DNA from: Halococcus hamelinensis 100A6
Lineage (GTDB): Archaea > Halobacteriota > Halobacteria > Halobacteriales > Halococcaceae
NCBI RefSeq assembly: GCF_000336675.1
Contig: NZ_AOMB01000035.1
Span: forward strand, 19,161-83,160
DNA: 64,000 nt
Reading direction: 5' to 3'
The notes under the pieces are model-generated. The model ran no database searches and was not told the origin of the DNA. It saw only the letters and a list, made by a program, of their open reading frames with translations. This document shows positions 26,702 through 35,593 of the stretch, one piece after another. The translations under genes and the position numbers were made by a program. Each line of letters begins with the position of its first letter. Positions within the stretch are counted from its first letter, which is position 1.

Positions 26702-27816
26702 AGGTCGAACACCTCTGCTGCGTTTTCGTGCAGAACCGCTCGCTTCTCCTCCTCCGAGAGCGACGGAAGGTCAAGAACGGTGGTCGGACGGTCATAGTCC
26801 CAGTGTGGGTAATCGGATGCGAACATGAGGCTATCCGTCCCGACCATGTCTATACTCTTGGCCAAGAACTCCGGATCGGCCGAGATCTCCAGCGGTTGCG
26901 TTCCGTAGTAGAAGTCCGTGATGTATTCTCCGGGCTTCTTTTCCAACATCGGAGCCTCTTCGGGTCGCTTGAGGTATTCCTCGTCGAGTCGAGCGATAAG
27001 TCCTGGAAGATATGTGACACCCGACTCCATGAACGCGATATCGAGGTCCGGAAACTTCTCCGGTACGCCACGGCAGACGAGGCTTACTATCTGTGACATA
27101 TTCGATTCGAGGAAACCGAGCGTATGCGTCTCGATCATTTCCTCGTATCCACCCCGTACGTACTCGTCGAGCCCTGCTCCTCCCGTATGGAAAACTGCGG
27201 GGAGGTCCATCTCTTCGCATCGCTTGTACAACGGGTCGTACTTTCTATTCCCGAGTGGAAGAGCCGCCCCGGCCGTGACGAAGCAGGCACCCTTGTAAGC
27301 TTCCTCCCCCTCGACTCGGTCGAGAATTTCGAGTGAGGCATCGATATCGGAGTACGGAATAGGAGCTAATCCGAAGATGCCATCGTCAGGATCCAGGACC
27401 TCTTCTTGCATGTACTCGACGTAGGCCTTCGCGAACGCGGTCTGTCGCTCGTCGTCGGCCGTCGATCCGGCACCCGCGAGAACCAGATGCGAGATCAGGA
27501 GCGTCTTGTTGACACCGATCGACGCCATGCCTTCCCGAATCCGTTCGGGCGTCTCCGGTTCATCGGGGTAAGAAGAGTACTCACGGTCTATTTTTCCGTA
27601 CGCCTGACGGTCACCCGTCGAGAACGGGAAGAACGAGCTGAGGTTCTGCTTCGCCCCTTTTTCGTCGAAGCCGCTCTTCTCGAACCTCGTTTTCCACGGC
27701 TCTTCCATGTACTCAGCGACGTCGGTGAACGACTCCATGTAGTGGCAATCACAGTCGATCACTTCGTATGACTCGAGCTCCTCTTCTCGCCGAGACTGGC
27801 TATCCGTCTGTGCCAT
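26698..27816 (-). CDS. Amidohydrolase family 2 protein (ACMSD/LigW-like)
   Basis: A 372-aa TIM-barrel metal enzyme of the amidohydrolase-2 family, which includes decarboxylases such as ACMSD, gamma-resorcylate decarboxylase and 5-carboxyvanillate decarboxylase. The N-terminal metal motif appears as DCDCHYME (normally DxHxH; here D-C-H), a metal His is in PAVFHTGG, and the C-terminal acid is in MFASDYPHWD. A TATA-like box (cagttatta on the minus strand, about 27839-27847) suits a leaderless start at 27816. It is coupled to the Rieske gene. It could decarboxylate or hydrolyse an aromatic intermediate; the reaction is not known. Confidence 0.85.
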   Translation of the reverse strand: MAQTDSQSRREEELESYEVIDCDCHYMESFTDVAEYMEEPWKTRFEKSGFDEKGAKQNLSSFFPFSTGDRQAYGKIDREYSSYPDEPETPERIREGMASIGVNKTLLISHLVLAGAGSTADDERQTAFAKAYVEYMQEEVLDPDDGIFGLAPIPYSDIDASLEILDRVEGEEAYKGACFVTAGAALPLGNRKYDPLYKRCEEMDLPAVFHTGGAGLDEYVRGGYEEMIETHTLGFLESNMSQIVSLVCRGVPEKFPDLDIAFMESGVTYLPGLIARLDEEYLKRPEEAPMLEKKPGEYITDFYYGTQPLEISADPEFLAKSIDMVGTDSLMFASDYPHWDYDRPTTVLDLPSLSEEEKRAVLHENAAEVFDL

Positions 27817-27964
27817 ACGAAACGAAAGTCCCTGAGGGTAATAACTGTGTTGATCGTCTTTAAATGCCTATCCTTCGCTATGCCTCGTTTGACTCCGGGA
27901 AAATCGAATCAACGAAAGTCGGGGATACTGGACGACTCGCTTCACGACACGCTTTGGGAATTGA

Positions 27965-28009
27965 GGGTTGTGACATGAGGGTGGGACTGTGGGTTATGAC
28001 ACGAGGATG
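27965..28009. repeat. Imperfect 19-nt direct repeat
   Basis: gggttgtgacatgagggtg (27965-27983) recurs as gggttatgacacgaggatg (27991-28009), 16 of 19 identical, 26 nt apart. It lies upstream of the amidohydrolase promoter and downstream of the ThDP enzyme. It could be an operator; there is no further support. Confidence 0.4.
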
Positions 28010-28077
28010 AATCGACCTCACATGCGAGACGAACAACGAACGGACTCTGCGATCACTGACCAGCCGCCCGTGAGTGG

Positions 28078-29781
28078 TTATTCGTCCAGCCTGACGTCGA
28101 GCACGGCGCTGGTTCCGGCATCGACCGTTTCGATCGCCTCCGGGAGGGTTTCTTCGAGCGAACTGATATCCCCGACGACACGGGTGTACGCATCAGTGAC
28201 CGAGGCGATCCGCGAGAGGTCCACGCTCCGACCGTACTCGCCCTCCGGAACCCCGCTTGCGACCGAGACGCCATCGCCGTGCTGGCTCCGCGTCGCTTCC
28301 CGCACCGCCTCCCAGCTCTCGTTGTCGTAGACCACCGAAAGCGTGGCCGCGTCGGCGTTCGTGGCGGCGATCGCGCTCGACGCAGGATTACTGAAGAGGT
28401 AGCCGCCGTCGCCGATCAGTGAGACCACCCGTTTTTCGGGGTGTGCCAGCTTCGCGCCGATACCCGCGGGAACGCTCCAGCCGAGCCCCGCGCCGCCACG
28501 CCAGAAGTACGACCCCGGCTCCGAGAGCGGGATCTGGTGGAGCGCAGCGGAGCGGTTGGTCACCACGCCTTCCATGACCGTCGTGTTCTCATCGACGTAT
28601 TCGGCGATCTCGGCGGAGAGAACCGCCGGCGTAAGCCGGTCGTTATCGCGGTGGCTCGCGACCCGGTCGTCGGCGGTGGCCATGCGGTCGTGGTGGAGTT
28701 CGGTCCAGGTCTCGGTGTCGGCCGGAGCTTCGACGCGTTCGGCGACGGCACGCAAGGTGACCGCGGGGTCGGCCATCACCGTCGAGTCCACCCGGAACGG
28801 CCAGTGGGGATGAGCGCCCTTCGTCGGGTCGGTGTCGATCTGAACGACGGTGAGGTCCTCGGGGAGTTCGGTCTCGGCGGGCATCCACGGGACGGTTGTT
28901 TCGACGAGCATCAGGAGGTCGGTATGCTCGAACGCGTCGTGGGCGTCGAACCCGACGTGGAGGTCGTGGTCGCGCGGGAAACACAGCGCCGACGGGCTGC
29001 GCTCGACAACGCCCGCGCCGGCGGCTTCGGCGAACGAGACGAGCGCGTCGATACCGTTGTCCGCGAGCCCGCCGACCGGATCGCTGGTGACCACCAGCGG
29101 CTTGTCGGCTTCCTGCACTCGGTCGGCGAGTTCCTCGACCGCCTGCTCGTCCGCGCCAGCGGGTCTCGTCCGCCGGGGCGACCGCGAAGCGGTCGTAGGG
29201 ACCCGGGTCTCGAACGCTTCGCGCCCGAACGAGAGATACGCGGGACCCGGCGGGGTCGCCATCGTCCGTTCGAGCCCACGGCGCACGACCTCGTCCGGGT
29301 CGGCAGGCGGCTGATACTCCTTGGTCCACCGGCAGTACTCCTCGACGACGGCGGTCTGGTCGAAGACGTCCTGAGCGTAGTGGATCGGGTTGTCGCGACC
29401 CCCGAGGCTCGCGGCGTCCGAAACCGGCGAGAGCCCCGCCATCACGAACACCGGAGCGTTCGCGCGGTGGGCGTTGTGCATCGCGGCACCGAGGTTCTGT
29501 GTACCGACGTCGACGTGGACGAGCACCGCCTGGGGCTCGCCCGAGGCCGCCGCGTAGCCGTGGGCGGCCGACAGCGCGACGAACTCGTGCGGGCACGGCA
29601 CGAACGTCGGAAACGCGTCGGCTTCGCCGGCATCGCGGAGCCGGGCGGCCGCCTCGATCAGCGGTGTGTGGTCGGTGCCGAAGTTCGCGAAAACGTATTC
29701 GACGCCGCCCTCGGTCAACGACCGAAGCACTGATTCCGCGACTGTACTCTCACCGTCGTCCGGGGTGTGTGGGGGTGTCAT
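28078..29781 (-). CDS. Thiamine diphosphate-dependent enzyme (acetolactate synthase/2-oxoacid decarboxylase-like)
   Basis: A 567-aa three-domain ThDP enzyme. The Pyr domain has the activating glutamate in CPHEFVALSAAHGYAAA; the central domain includes VVTSDPVGG and VVQIDTDP; the PP domain has the cofactor motif GDGGYLFSNPASSAI with the N near DN and SYFWRGGAGLGWSVPAG. It resembles acetolactate synthase large subunits and benzoylformate-type decarboxylases; no regulatory small subunit is nearby, which favours a catabolic 2-oxoacid lyase. The ATG at 29781 (MTPPHTPDD) is chosen over an upstream in-frame codon. It lies 90 bp downstream of a 2-hydroxyacid dehydrogenase on the same strand, giving a plausible hydroxyacid-oxoacid-aldehyde route. 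Confidence 0.87.
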   Translation of the reverse strand: MTPPHTPDDGESTVAESVLRSLTEGGVEYVFANFGTDHTPLIEAAARLRDAGEADAFPTFVPCPHEFVALSAAHGYAAASGEPQAVLVHVDVGTQNLGAAMHNAHRANAPVFVMAGLSPVSDAASLGGRDNPIHYAQDVFDQTAVVEEYCRWTKEYQPPADPDEVVRRGLERTMATPPGPAYLSFGREAFETRVPTTASRSPRRTRPAGADEQAVEELADRVQEADKPLVVTSDPVGGLADNGIDALVSFAEAAGAGVVERSPSALCFPRDHDLHVGFDAHDAFEHTDLLMLVETTVPWMPAETELPEDLTVVQIDTDPTKGAHPHWPFRVDSTVMADPAVTLRAVAERVEAPADTETWTELHHDRMATADDRVASHRDNDRLTPAVLSAEIAEYVDENTTVMEGVVTNRSAALHQIPLSEPGSYFWRGGAGLGWSVPAGIGAKLAHPEKRVVSLIGDGGYLFSNPASSAIAATNADAATLSVVYDNESWEAVREATRSQHGDGVSVASGVPEGEYGRSVDLSRIASVTDAYTRVVGDISSLEETLPEAIETVDAGTSAVLDVRLDE

Positions 29782-29871
29782 GGGTTGGCCGCATCGGGCG
29801 GGGATGTCCGTCCCCCGCCCGCAGGATAGCATGGGTTCGCGAATGTCACGGATAAAGGTTGTGAGGCACCG

Positions 29872-30810
29872 TTAGACCACCCGGTTCCACGGCTCCGCGC
29901 CGTGGTCGAATCGGCCGACGTTGGTCTCGATCAGGCGCGCGACGCGCTCGCCGTAGGTGACCGACTGGGCAGCGGCGTGAGGGGTGACGATGACCTCCTC
30001 CATGTCCCAGAGCGGCGATCCCTCGGGAAGGGGTTCGGTTTCGAAGACGTCGAGCGCCGCGCCGGCGATCTCGCCGGTGTCGAGCGCAGCTTCGAGGGCG
30101 TCTTCATCGACGATCGCGCCGCGACTGACGTTTACGACGAAGGCATCGTCGCGCATCGCTGCGAGAACCTCGGCATCGACGAGGCCGTGTGTCGCATCGT
30201 TCAGCGGCGTGGTCAATACCACGAACCGAGCGTCGCGGACAGCATCGGTGAGGGTTTCGACATCGTGGATGCGATCGAGGCCGAGCGTCGATACCGGACG
30301 GACGTCGACGCCGGTGACGTCCATTCCGAGCACGCCAGCGCGCGCGGCGACGCTGCTCCCGATTTGGCCGAGGCCCACGATACACGCCGTGCTCTCACCG
30401 AGTTCGAACGGTCGTCGCCACGGGAGCCGTCCCCACTCGTGTTCGGCCTGAGCGTCCCGGAATCGATGGAAGCCCTTCGCGAGCATACACAGCAACCCGA
30501 TCGCGCTCTCGGCGACGAGATCACCTGCGATCCCGGTGCTGTTCGTGACAATGACCCCGCGCTCCTCGTACGCATCGAGCGGGAAATCGTCGTAGCCGGA
30601 CCGGATGGTATGGACCCAGTCCACCGCGTTGAGGAATTCGTCGTGGTGATAGACGGTCACGACGCCATCGAACTCATCCACAGTATCGAGGTCACAGACG
30701 TCGACTTCGAGGTCGGATCCGGCGAGTTCGTCGGACAGCGCGCTCGCCGGACACGGATGGGTTCCCCAGTCGTAGACGCCCAGTCGACGGATCGGATCGG
30801 TGTTCGTCAC
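29872..30810 (-). CDS. D-isomer-specific 2-hydroxyacid dehydrogenase
   Basis: A 312-aa NAD(P)-dependent dehydrogenase. The nucleotide fold has VGLGQIGSSVA; the catalytic triad is Arg in NVSRGAIVDEDAL, Glu in DVFETEPLP and His in TPHAAAQS. The start is taken as the GTG at 30810 (VTNTDPIRRLGVYDWG), because a TATA-like box (cagttatgct on the minus strand, 30833-30842) is centred 28 nt upstream; the 45 codons before it show no similarity. It probably forms a transcription unit with the ThDP enzyme downstream. The substrate is undetermined. Confidence 0.9.
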   Translation of the reverse strand: MTNTDPIRRLGVYDWGTHPCPASALSDELAGSDLEVDVCDLDTVDEFDGVVTVYHHDEFLNAVDWVHTIRSGYDDFPLDAYEERGVIVTNSTGIAGDLVAESAIGLLCMLAKGFHRFRDAQAEHEWGRLPWRRPFELGESTACIVGLGQIGSSVAARAGVLGMDVTGVDVRPVSTLGLDRIHDVETLTDAVRDARFVVLTTPLNDATHGLVDAEVLAAMRDDAFVVNVSRGAIVDEDALEAALDTGEIAGAALDVFETEPLPEGSPLWDMEEVIVTPHAAAQSVTYGERVARLIETNVGRFDHGAEPWNRVV

Positions 30811-31385
30811 AGTGGCGACACACCCACGACCAGCATAACTGTTCGTGATCAGACGGTGCTGGGAGACTTCTGGACTGACTACTTCAGCGGCGGCACCGGG
30901 AATGAGAACAGTACCTGTGCGAGATCTTCTGCGAACCACTCCCACCGACGGTCTTCCTATCGAGTTCCGCTTCAGCGTATCTCGAAGAGACCGTGTTCGA
31001 TTATACCGGAATTGAATTGTTTGTTACATAACTTTGATGCCTCGATAGCCGAGCTGTGTAGTCAGTCGATTCCAACCGATTAGATAGGTTTTTGGTAGGA
31101 ACACGATTGGGAATTTGGCGAAGCGGGGGTTTGATAGCGATGGTCTGTTAGATGATAGTGCTAGATCCGATTTTGAGTGGAGGTCCGTATATCGAACAAC
31201 GAGACCACCAGCTACACGACACGATTAGCAGCCTAGGAGGACTCACGAAAGTAGTAGACAAGATAGCATCATAGCCGGAACACATCGACACGACACAGCA
31301 CGACGTAACACGCATAGCGCTGCTACACACTCCCTCATTGACGTTTCTTCACTCCTGACGATGTGTATCTATCAGTGATCGCGAC
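30811..31385. other. Intergenic region, no gene seen
   Basis: About 570 bp between the dehydrogenase promoter and the end of the next gene, which is on the same strand. It is more AT-rich than the genes and has no supported frame. Confidence 0.4.
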
Positions 31386-32147
31386 CTATCGACCATACTC
31401 GTAGTTTATCTTGATAGTGCTGGAAGCCTCACGAACGCTCTGTACGAGTTCCGTTCTATAGTCCTCCTTTTTGAGGCGGTCCGTGGGAGCAACGATCGCA
31501 ACAGCGCCTAAAACCTCGTCGTCGACGAAGACGGGAGCCGCGATAACGCCCATACCGATGACCTGTTGGTCCCAGTCGACCGCATATCCGTTCTCTCGGA
31601 TCGTTGCCAGCTCGTTCGCCAGTGTCCGTTCGTCCGTAATCGTATGTTCGGTCATCCGCTCCAGATCGCACGATTCTACTATCTCGGAGCGACGTTTCTC
31701 GGGGAGATTGGCGAGAATGGCCTTCCCGGTAGCCTGGGAGTGAATGGGCAACGTCAGTCCTGGATAGATACCCAACTCGAGTGCTTGGGCCCCTTCTATA
31801 GCATGGATGATCACACATCGTCCGTTCTCTTCGACCCCAATGTTCGGTAGCTCACCGGTCTTTTCGGCCAGGGTCTGCAGGACGGGCCTCGCGACGTGGA
31901 AAAAGCGGTTTCGGTGTTTTAGCCGTCCCCCGATGTCGAGAAATCGATATCCCAACCGATAGCTGTTCCCCGTATGGACGACATACCCGGTCGATTCGAG
32001 CGTTCGGAGATAGTCGTGTGCAGTACTCCGAGGGATATCCATATACTCCGCGAGTTCCGTCGGTCCAACACCGTTCAATCGCCACAAAATATCGATGATT
32101 TCGAACGAACGGGCGACCGTTTGAAGCGGCTGTGTCGTCTTGCCCAT
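31386..32147 (-). CDS. IclR family transcriptional regulator
   Basis: A 253-aa regulator with an N-terminal winged helix (TVARSFEIIDILWRL, PTELAEYMDIPRSTAHDYLR, STGYVVH) and an effector domain (GVEENGRCVIIHAIEG, LPIHSQATGKAILA, IRENGYAVDWDQQVIGMGVI, VLGAVAIVAP). The ATG at 32147 (MGKTTQPLQ) has a box aatttatc on the minus strand 28 nt upstream. It is divergent from the AMP-forming CoA ligase that opens the gentisate cluster, so it is the prime candidate regulator of the aromatic genes, probably with an aromatic acid or its CoA ester as effector. Confidence 0.93.
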   Translation of the reverse strand: MGKTTQPLQTVARSFEIIDILWRLNGVGPTELAEYMDIPRSTAHDYLRTLESTGYVVHTGNSYRLGYRFLDIGGRLKHRNRFFHVARPVLQTLAEKTGELPNIGVEENGRCVIIHAIEGAQALELGIYPGLTLPIHSQATGKAILANLPEKRRSEIVESCDLERMTEHTITDERTLANELATIRENGYAVDWDQQVIGMGVIAAPVFVDDEVLGAVAIVAPTDRLKKEDYRTELVQSVREASSTIKINYEYGR

Positions 32148-32488
32148 AGCACACGATCGACCCTGTTGGTGATAAATTGTTCGGTTATTTCGGATAGTTA
32201 CTCGTGACGGGCTACAACGCGAGCATCGGGAGGCGTCCGTACACGTCGCTCCCTCGGATGGAAAAACGGTCGACCGGGAAGGCGACGGTCTGGAACAACC
32301 ATGAACGAGAGATCCGTTCGCGCTCCCCTTCGACTTGATCCGGATATGTCGGAGAGTCTCTACCAAGGTAAGTGGTAGCTCACTCACCCGACGAAAGTCG
32401 GACGAGCTCGAGACAGTCGCGCAGATTCGGGGTTACCGACCCGCCACCAGAAGCATTAATGATGATCGGTAAACGTACTATTCGATAC
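32148..32488. promoter_or_regulatory. Divergent control region between iclR and the CoA ligase
   Basis: About 340 bp with outward-facing promoters: aatttatc (minus strand, 32171-32179) for the regulator and gcattaatg (32452-32460) for the ligase. A short perfect stem ccgac-gaaa-gtcgg is at 32388-32401. No confirmed operator; an IclR site is expected here from the arrangement. Confidence 0.4.
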
Positions 32489-34036
32489 ATGGAGTTCCGT
32501 GATGCCTTCGAACGGACAGTGCGTTGCTACAAGTCCGAAACCGCGATCATCGCCAGCGAGGGGGAGCGAGTCTCGTATGGGGAGATAGACCGTGGTAGCA
32601 ACGAACTCGCAAACACACTCTATGAGCGTCTCGGGAACGCTGCGTGTGCTGTGTTGAGCAGGAACCGGCCGGAAGTGATCGAGGCGATGATCGCTGGCCA
32701 CAAGAGGGGTGCCGCTACCGCTCAATTGCCGTTCCGAGGAGAGGCATCGGAACTCGTTCGTATGTGTGAAGCGGCCAACGTGGGTGGTCTCATCTTCGAC
32801 GATGATACGGTTGAGACTGCCCAGAGGATGCTAGAGTTAGGCGAGTTCGAAGTAGCCTTCCACATCGGGGATTCGAAGGTAGCAGCATCGATCGTCGAAC
32901 CCTACGAGGAAGCGTTGGAGGAACCATCGTCGGACCTCGATTCATCGCTCCCGGTCGGCAGCCAATGCAGCGTATTTTACACCAGCGGAACGACGAGTCT
33001 CCCGAAGGCGGTCCCGTTCAACAGTGAGCAGTTGTGGTACGGAGCGATCCAGGGAACGATGGAACACGGTGTCGACAAGACCGATATCGGTGTCATGGCC
33101 ACGCCCTGGTACCACATGGTCAGTAGTGATGCCTGGATTTACCCCCATCTTCTGGCGGGGGCGACGATCCTTCTTCGCTCGGAGTTCGACCCGAGAGCGA
33201 CCCTCGAATCGATAGCGGAAAACGACGCCACCGGGTTGCTGGCCGTTCCAACCCAACTCGCCGCAATGAACGAGGTCCAGGAGAACGCGGAATACGACAC
33301 CGACTCGCTCTCATATATTCGGACGGGCGGCTCGGTCGTCAGTGAATCCCTCGTCGAAAGAACCAGTGCCCTCCTCTCGGAAGGGATATACAACACTTAT
33401 GGAATGACCGAAGCGGGACCGAATCTCGGCTTCGCCCATCCGAGCGAGCAACTCGAACGACCAGGGACCATCGGGAAGGAATCCTATACGTACGAGCTCC
33501 GCGTCGTTGAGCCCGCTCCGGTCCGGGAAAACCCCGACCCGGAGGCAACCGTCGATGCCGGCGAGAGGGGGGAAGTCATCGCGCGTGGACCCGGCAAAGC
33601 GAAAGGATATATCGACAATCCAAAGGCGGAGAAACGCTCGTTCTTCGACGATTGGCTCCGGACACGCGACGTCGCTCGGGTCGACGAGGACGGCTATCTG
33701 TTCATCGTGGATCGTGTCGATAACATGTTTCAGAGCGGTGGCGAGAACATATATCCGGTCGAGGTAGAACACACACTCGTCGAACACGACGCCGTAGTAG
33801 AGGCGTTCGTCTACGGGACCGACGACGAACACTGGGGAAACGTCGTTAGTGCAGTCGTCATCACCGATGGCGATGTTTCCCGGGAGGAACTCGATGAGTT
33901 CTGTCGAAGTAATACGGGTCTCGCGGATTACAAGCGTCCGCGAGAGTACGATATCCGTCCAAACACGGAGTCGATCCCGCGTACCAATACGGGAAAGATC
34001 AAACGAGACGAGATACTATCCAGGGAAGAAGAATAG
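32489..34036 (+). CDS. AMP-forming acyl/aryl-CoA synthetase
   Basis: A 515-aa ANL-superfamily ligase that activates a carboxylic acid to its CoA thioester. Motifs are A3 YTSGTTSLPKAVPF, NTYGMTEAG (A5), WLRTRDVARVDEDGYLFIVD (A7), DNMFQSGGENIYP (A8) and the C-terminal catalytic lysine in RTNTGKIKR. The usual TGxPKG core of A3 has Ser and Ala in place of the two glycines. The ATG at 32489 is preferred since the box gcattaatg lies 33 nt upstream; in-frame ATGs at 32459 and 32462 overlap the box. As first gene of the aromatic cluster it may make a hydroxybenzoyl- or salicyl-CoA. Fatty or other aryl acids remain possible. Confidence 0.9.
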   Translation: MEFRDAFERTVRCYKSETAIIASEGERVSYGEIDRGSNELANTLYERLGNAACAVLSRNRPEVIEAMIAGHKRGAATAQLPFRGEASELVRMCEAANVGGLIFDDDTVETAQRMLELGEFEVAFHIGDSKVAASIVEPYEEALEEPSSDLDSSLPVGSQCSVFYTSGTTSLPKAVPFNSEQLWYGAIQGTMEHGVDKTDIGVMATPWYHMVSSDAWIYPHLLAGATILLRSEFDPRATLESIAENDATGLLAVPTQLAAMNEVQENAEYDTDSLSYIRTGGSVVSESLVERTSALLSEGIYNTYGMTEAGPNLGFAHPSEQLERPGTIGKESYTYELRVVEPAPVRENPDPEATVDAGERGEVIARGPGKAKGYIDNPKAEKRSFFDDWLRTRDVARVDEDGYLFIVDRVDNMFQSGGENIYPVEVEHTLVEHDAVVEAFVYGTDDEHWGNVVSAVVITDGDVSREELDEFCRSNTGLADYKRPREYDIRPNTESIPRTNTGKIKRDEILSREEE

Positions 34037-34097
34037 AAAGACCGGCTACAGGCACCATCGACTCCCGGTCGGATACTGTTGGATGGGTGTGCGGTAT

Positions 34098-34107
34098 GCT
34101 TTTATGG
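34098..34107 (+). promoter_or_regulatory. TATA-like box for the small zinc-ribbon gene
   Basis: gcttttatgg is centred 27 nt before the ATG at 34129, which supports this 60-codon frame being a real gene with its own promoter. Confidence 0.55.
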
Positions 34108-34128
34108 CTTCCTTGACGATGAACTTTC

Positions 34129-34311
34129 ATGGCTGAATTCGACAATCCCTACGCCGAAGCCGATCCGTTCGTTCGAGCCCACTTCGACTGTCTGAGCTGT
34201 GGTGGAAAGCTCTGGGAGTATGCCATCCAAGGCCAGATGGTGTGTGAGGACTGCCGTTCCGTTTACTCGTCGAGCGAAATATTCGAGAAACAGGCAAATA
34301 CAGAGGCATAG
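34129..34311 (+). CDS. Small zinc-ribbon protein (60 aa)
   Basis: A 60-residue acidic protein with two CxxC knuckles, Cys21/Cys24 (CLSC) and Cys39/Cys42 (CEDC), spaced like a treble-clef or zinc ribbon. No enzyme family was recognised; haloarchaea encode many such one-domain zinc-finger proteins. It has its own TATA-like box and lies between the CoA ligase and gentisate dioxygenase. It might be a regulator or a metal/protein-interaction partner of the pathway, or a rubredoxin-like remnant, but nothing in the sequence decides this. Confidence 0.7.
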   Translation: MAEFDNPYAEADPFVRAHFDCLSCGGKLWEYAIQGQMVCEDCRSVYSSSEIFEKQANTEA

Positions 34312-34421
34312 CCACCACGAGACCCGTCGGAATAGGAACCTCTCTCATAGTAAAAAGTCGGTGGTAGCCTCGGATCGAGGTCCCCAACACACTTATTGCG
34401 ACTGCGGTTGGTATATTTGAC

Positions 34422-35504
34422 ATGGCTCAGACGGAGCAAGATACGGAAGAACTCTTGGAGATGAGTTCAGAGACACGGGATATCCTCGAGAAACACGACT
34501 TGCGACCCCTCTGGGAGGTCGAAGACGAGATGGGGACCTCCCGTCCCACGGTGGAGGCGGACATCTGGAAGTGGGAGGACATCCAGCGTGCCATCGATGG
34601 AATCGAGCGTGACGTTCCCATCGCGGACCTTCCACCGGGCTTCCAGCGTCGGGTCGCCGTGCCGATCAATACACCGACCGCGATATCGAACTCCATCTAC
34701 GTCGGGGTACAGACGGTCTCACCCGGTGAAACCGCTCCAGCACATCGCCATTCGGCGAACGCGCTTCGATTCGCGATAGATGGCCACGAGGAGATGAAAA
34801 CGGTCGTGGCTGGCGAGGAGTTCCCGATGGAAAACAACGACCTCGTGACGACACCGCAGTGGGAGTGGCACGACCACGTGAACGACTCCGACGAGACCGC
34901 GGCGTGGCTCGATGTCCTCGACCTGCCGTTCGTCCTCGACTCGTTAAACGCACGTCAAGCTTTCGAGAATCACGAACTCGAACGCCAACCCGTGACGAAG
35001 ACCCAAGGCTACTGGGACTCCCAGTACGGTGGCGGTCGACCGGCGGATGAGAAGTCCGATGGGTCGATCCCGGGGCCGTTCGAGGGACGCATGGATGCAA
35101 CACCGCCCTATCGGTTCGGGTGGGACGAAATGCTCGAAACGCTCCGCCAGCGTGAGGAGAACGACGACCCGGACCCACACGACGGGTACAGCCTCGCGTA
35201 CGTCAATCCCGCCACCGGGAAAGAGCCGCTCTTCCCGACGATGTCGTTCAGGGCGCAACTGCTCTCCGAAGGTCCGACCGACCCGCACTTCCACAACGCG
35301 ACGGAGGTGTACTTCGTCATCGAAGGGGAGGGTGCGACACACGTGGGTGAGAAGGTACTGGAATGGGACAAGTGGGATATCTTCGTCGTGCCACCGAACG
35401 AAGTCCACCACCACGAACCCGACGACGAGGCGACCCTCCTCGGCATGACCGACCGGCCGGTATTCGAGGCGTTCAACCTATACGCCGAAGCACAACCATC
35501 GTAA
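34422..35504 (+). CDS. Gentisate 1,2-dioxygenase
   Basis: A 360-aa bicupin Fe(II) ring-cleavage enzyme that opens gentisate to maleylpyruvate. The N-terminal cupin has the iron ligands His108 and His110 in APAHRHSANALRF and a third His in WEWHDH (150/152), the classic GDO pattern. The C-terminal cupin also keeps DPHFHNATEVYFVIEGEG and PPNEVHHHEPDD, which suggests it may still bind metal. A TATA-like box acttattg (34391-34398) is centred 27 nt before the ATG. This is the functional anchor of the 32-45 kb cluster. Related 1-hydroxy-2-naphthoate or salicylate dioxygenases share the fold, so substrate range is open. Confidence 0.93.
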   Translation: MAQTEQDTEELLEMSSETRDILEKHDLRPLWEVEDEMGTSRPTVEADIWKWEDIQRAIDGIERDVPIADLPPGFQRRVAVPINTPTAISNSIYVGVQTVSPGETAPAHRHSANALRFAIDGHEEMKTVVAGEEFPMENNDLVTTPQWEWHDHVNDSDETAAWLDVLDLPFVLDSLNARQAFENHELERQPVTKTQGYWDSQYGGGRPADEKSDGSIPGPFEGRMDATPPYRFGWDEMLETLRQREENDDPDPHDGYSLAYVNPATGKEPLFPTMSFRAQLLSEGPTDPHFHNATEVYFVIEGEGATHVGEKVLEWDKWDIFVVPPNEVHHHEPDDEATLLGMTDRPVFEAFNLYAEAQPS

Positions 35505-35593
35505 GTACGTGACCAGAGAATCGCCACGGTCTGCGCTGGCTATACAACTATTCTATATCATAGGTTGCGACAGCAACGACAGCCCCGCCCGGC

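Noticed and set aside
28441-29733. 430-codon open frame on the plus strand
   Set aside because: It is antisense to the ThDP enzyme, which has clear cofactor motifs; the translation is Arg/Gly/Val-rich with no family. High GC leaves such shadows open.
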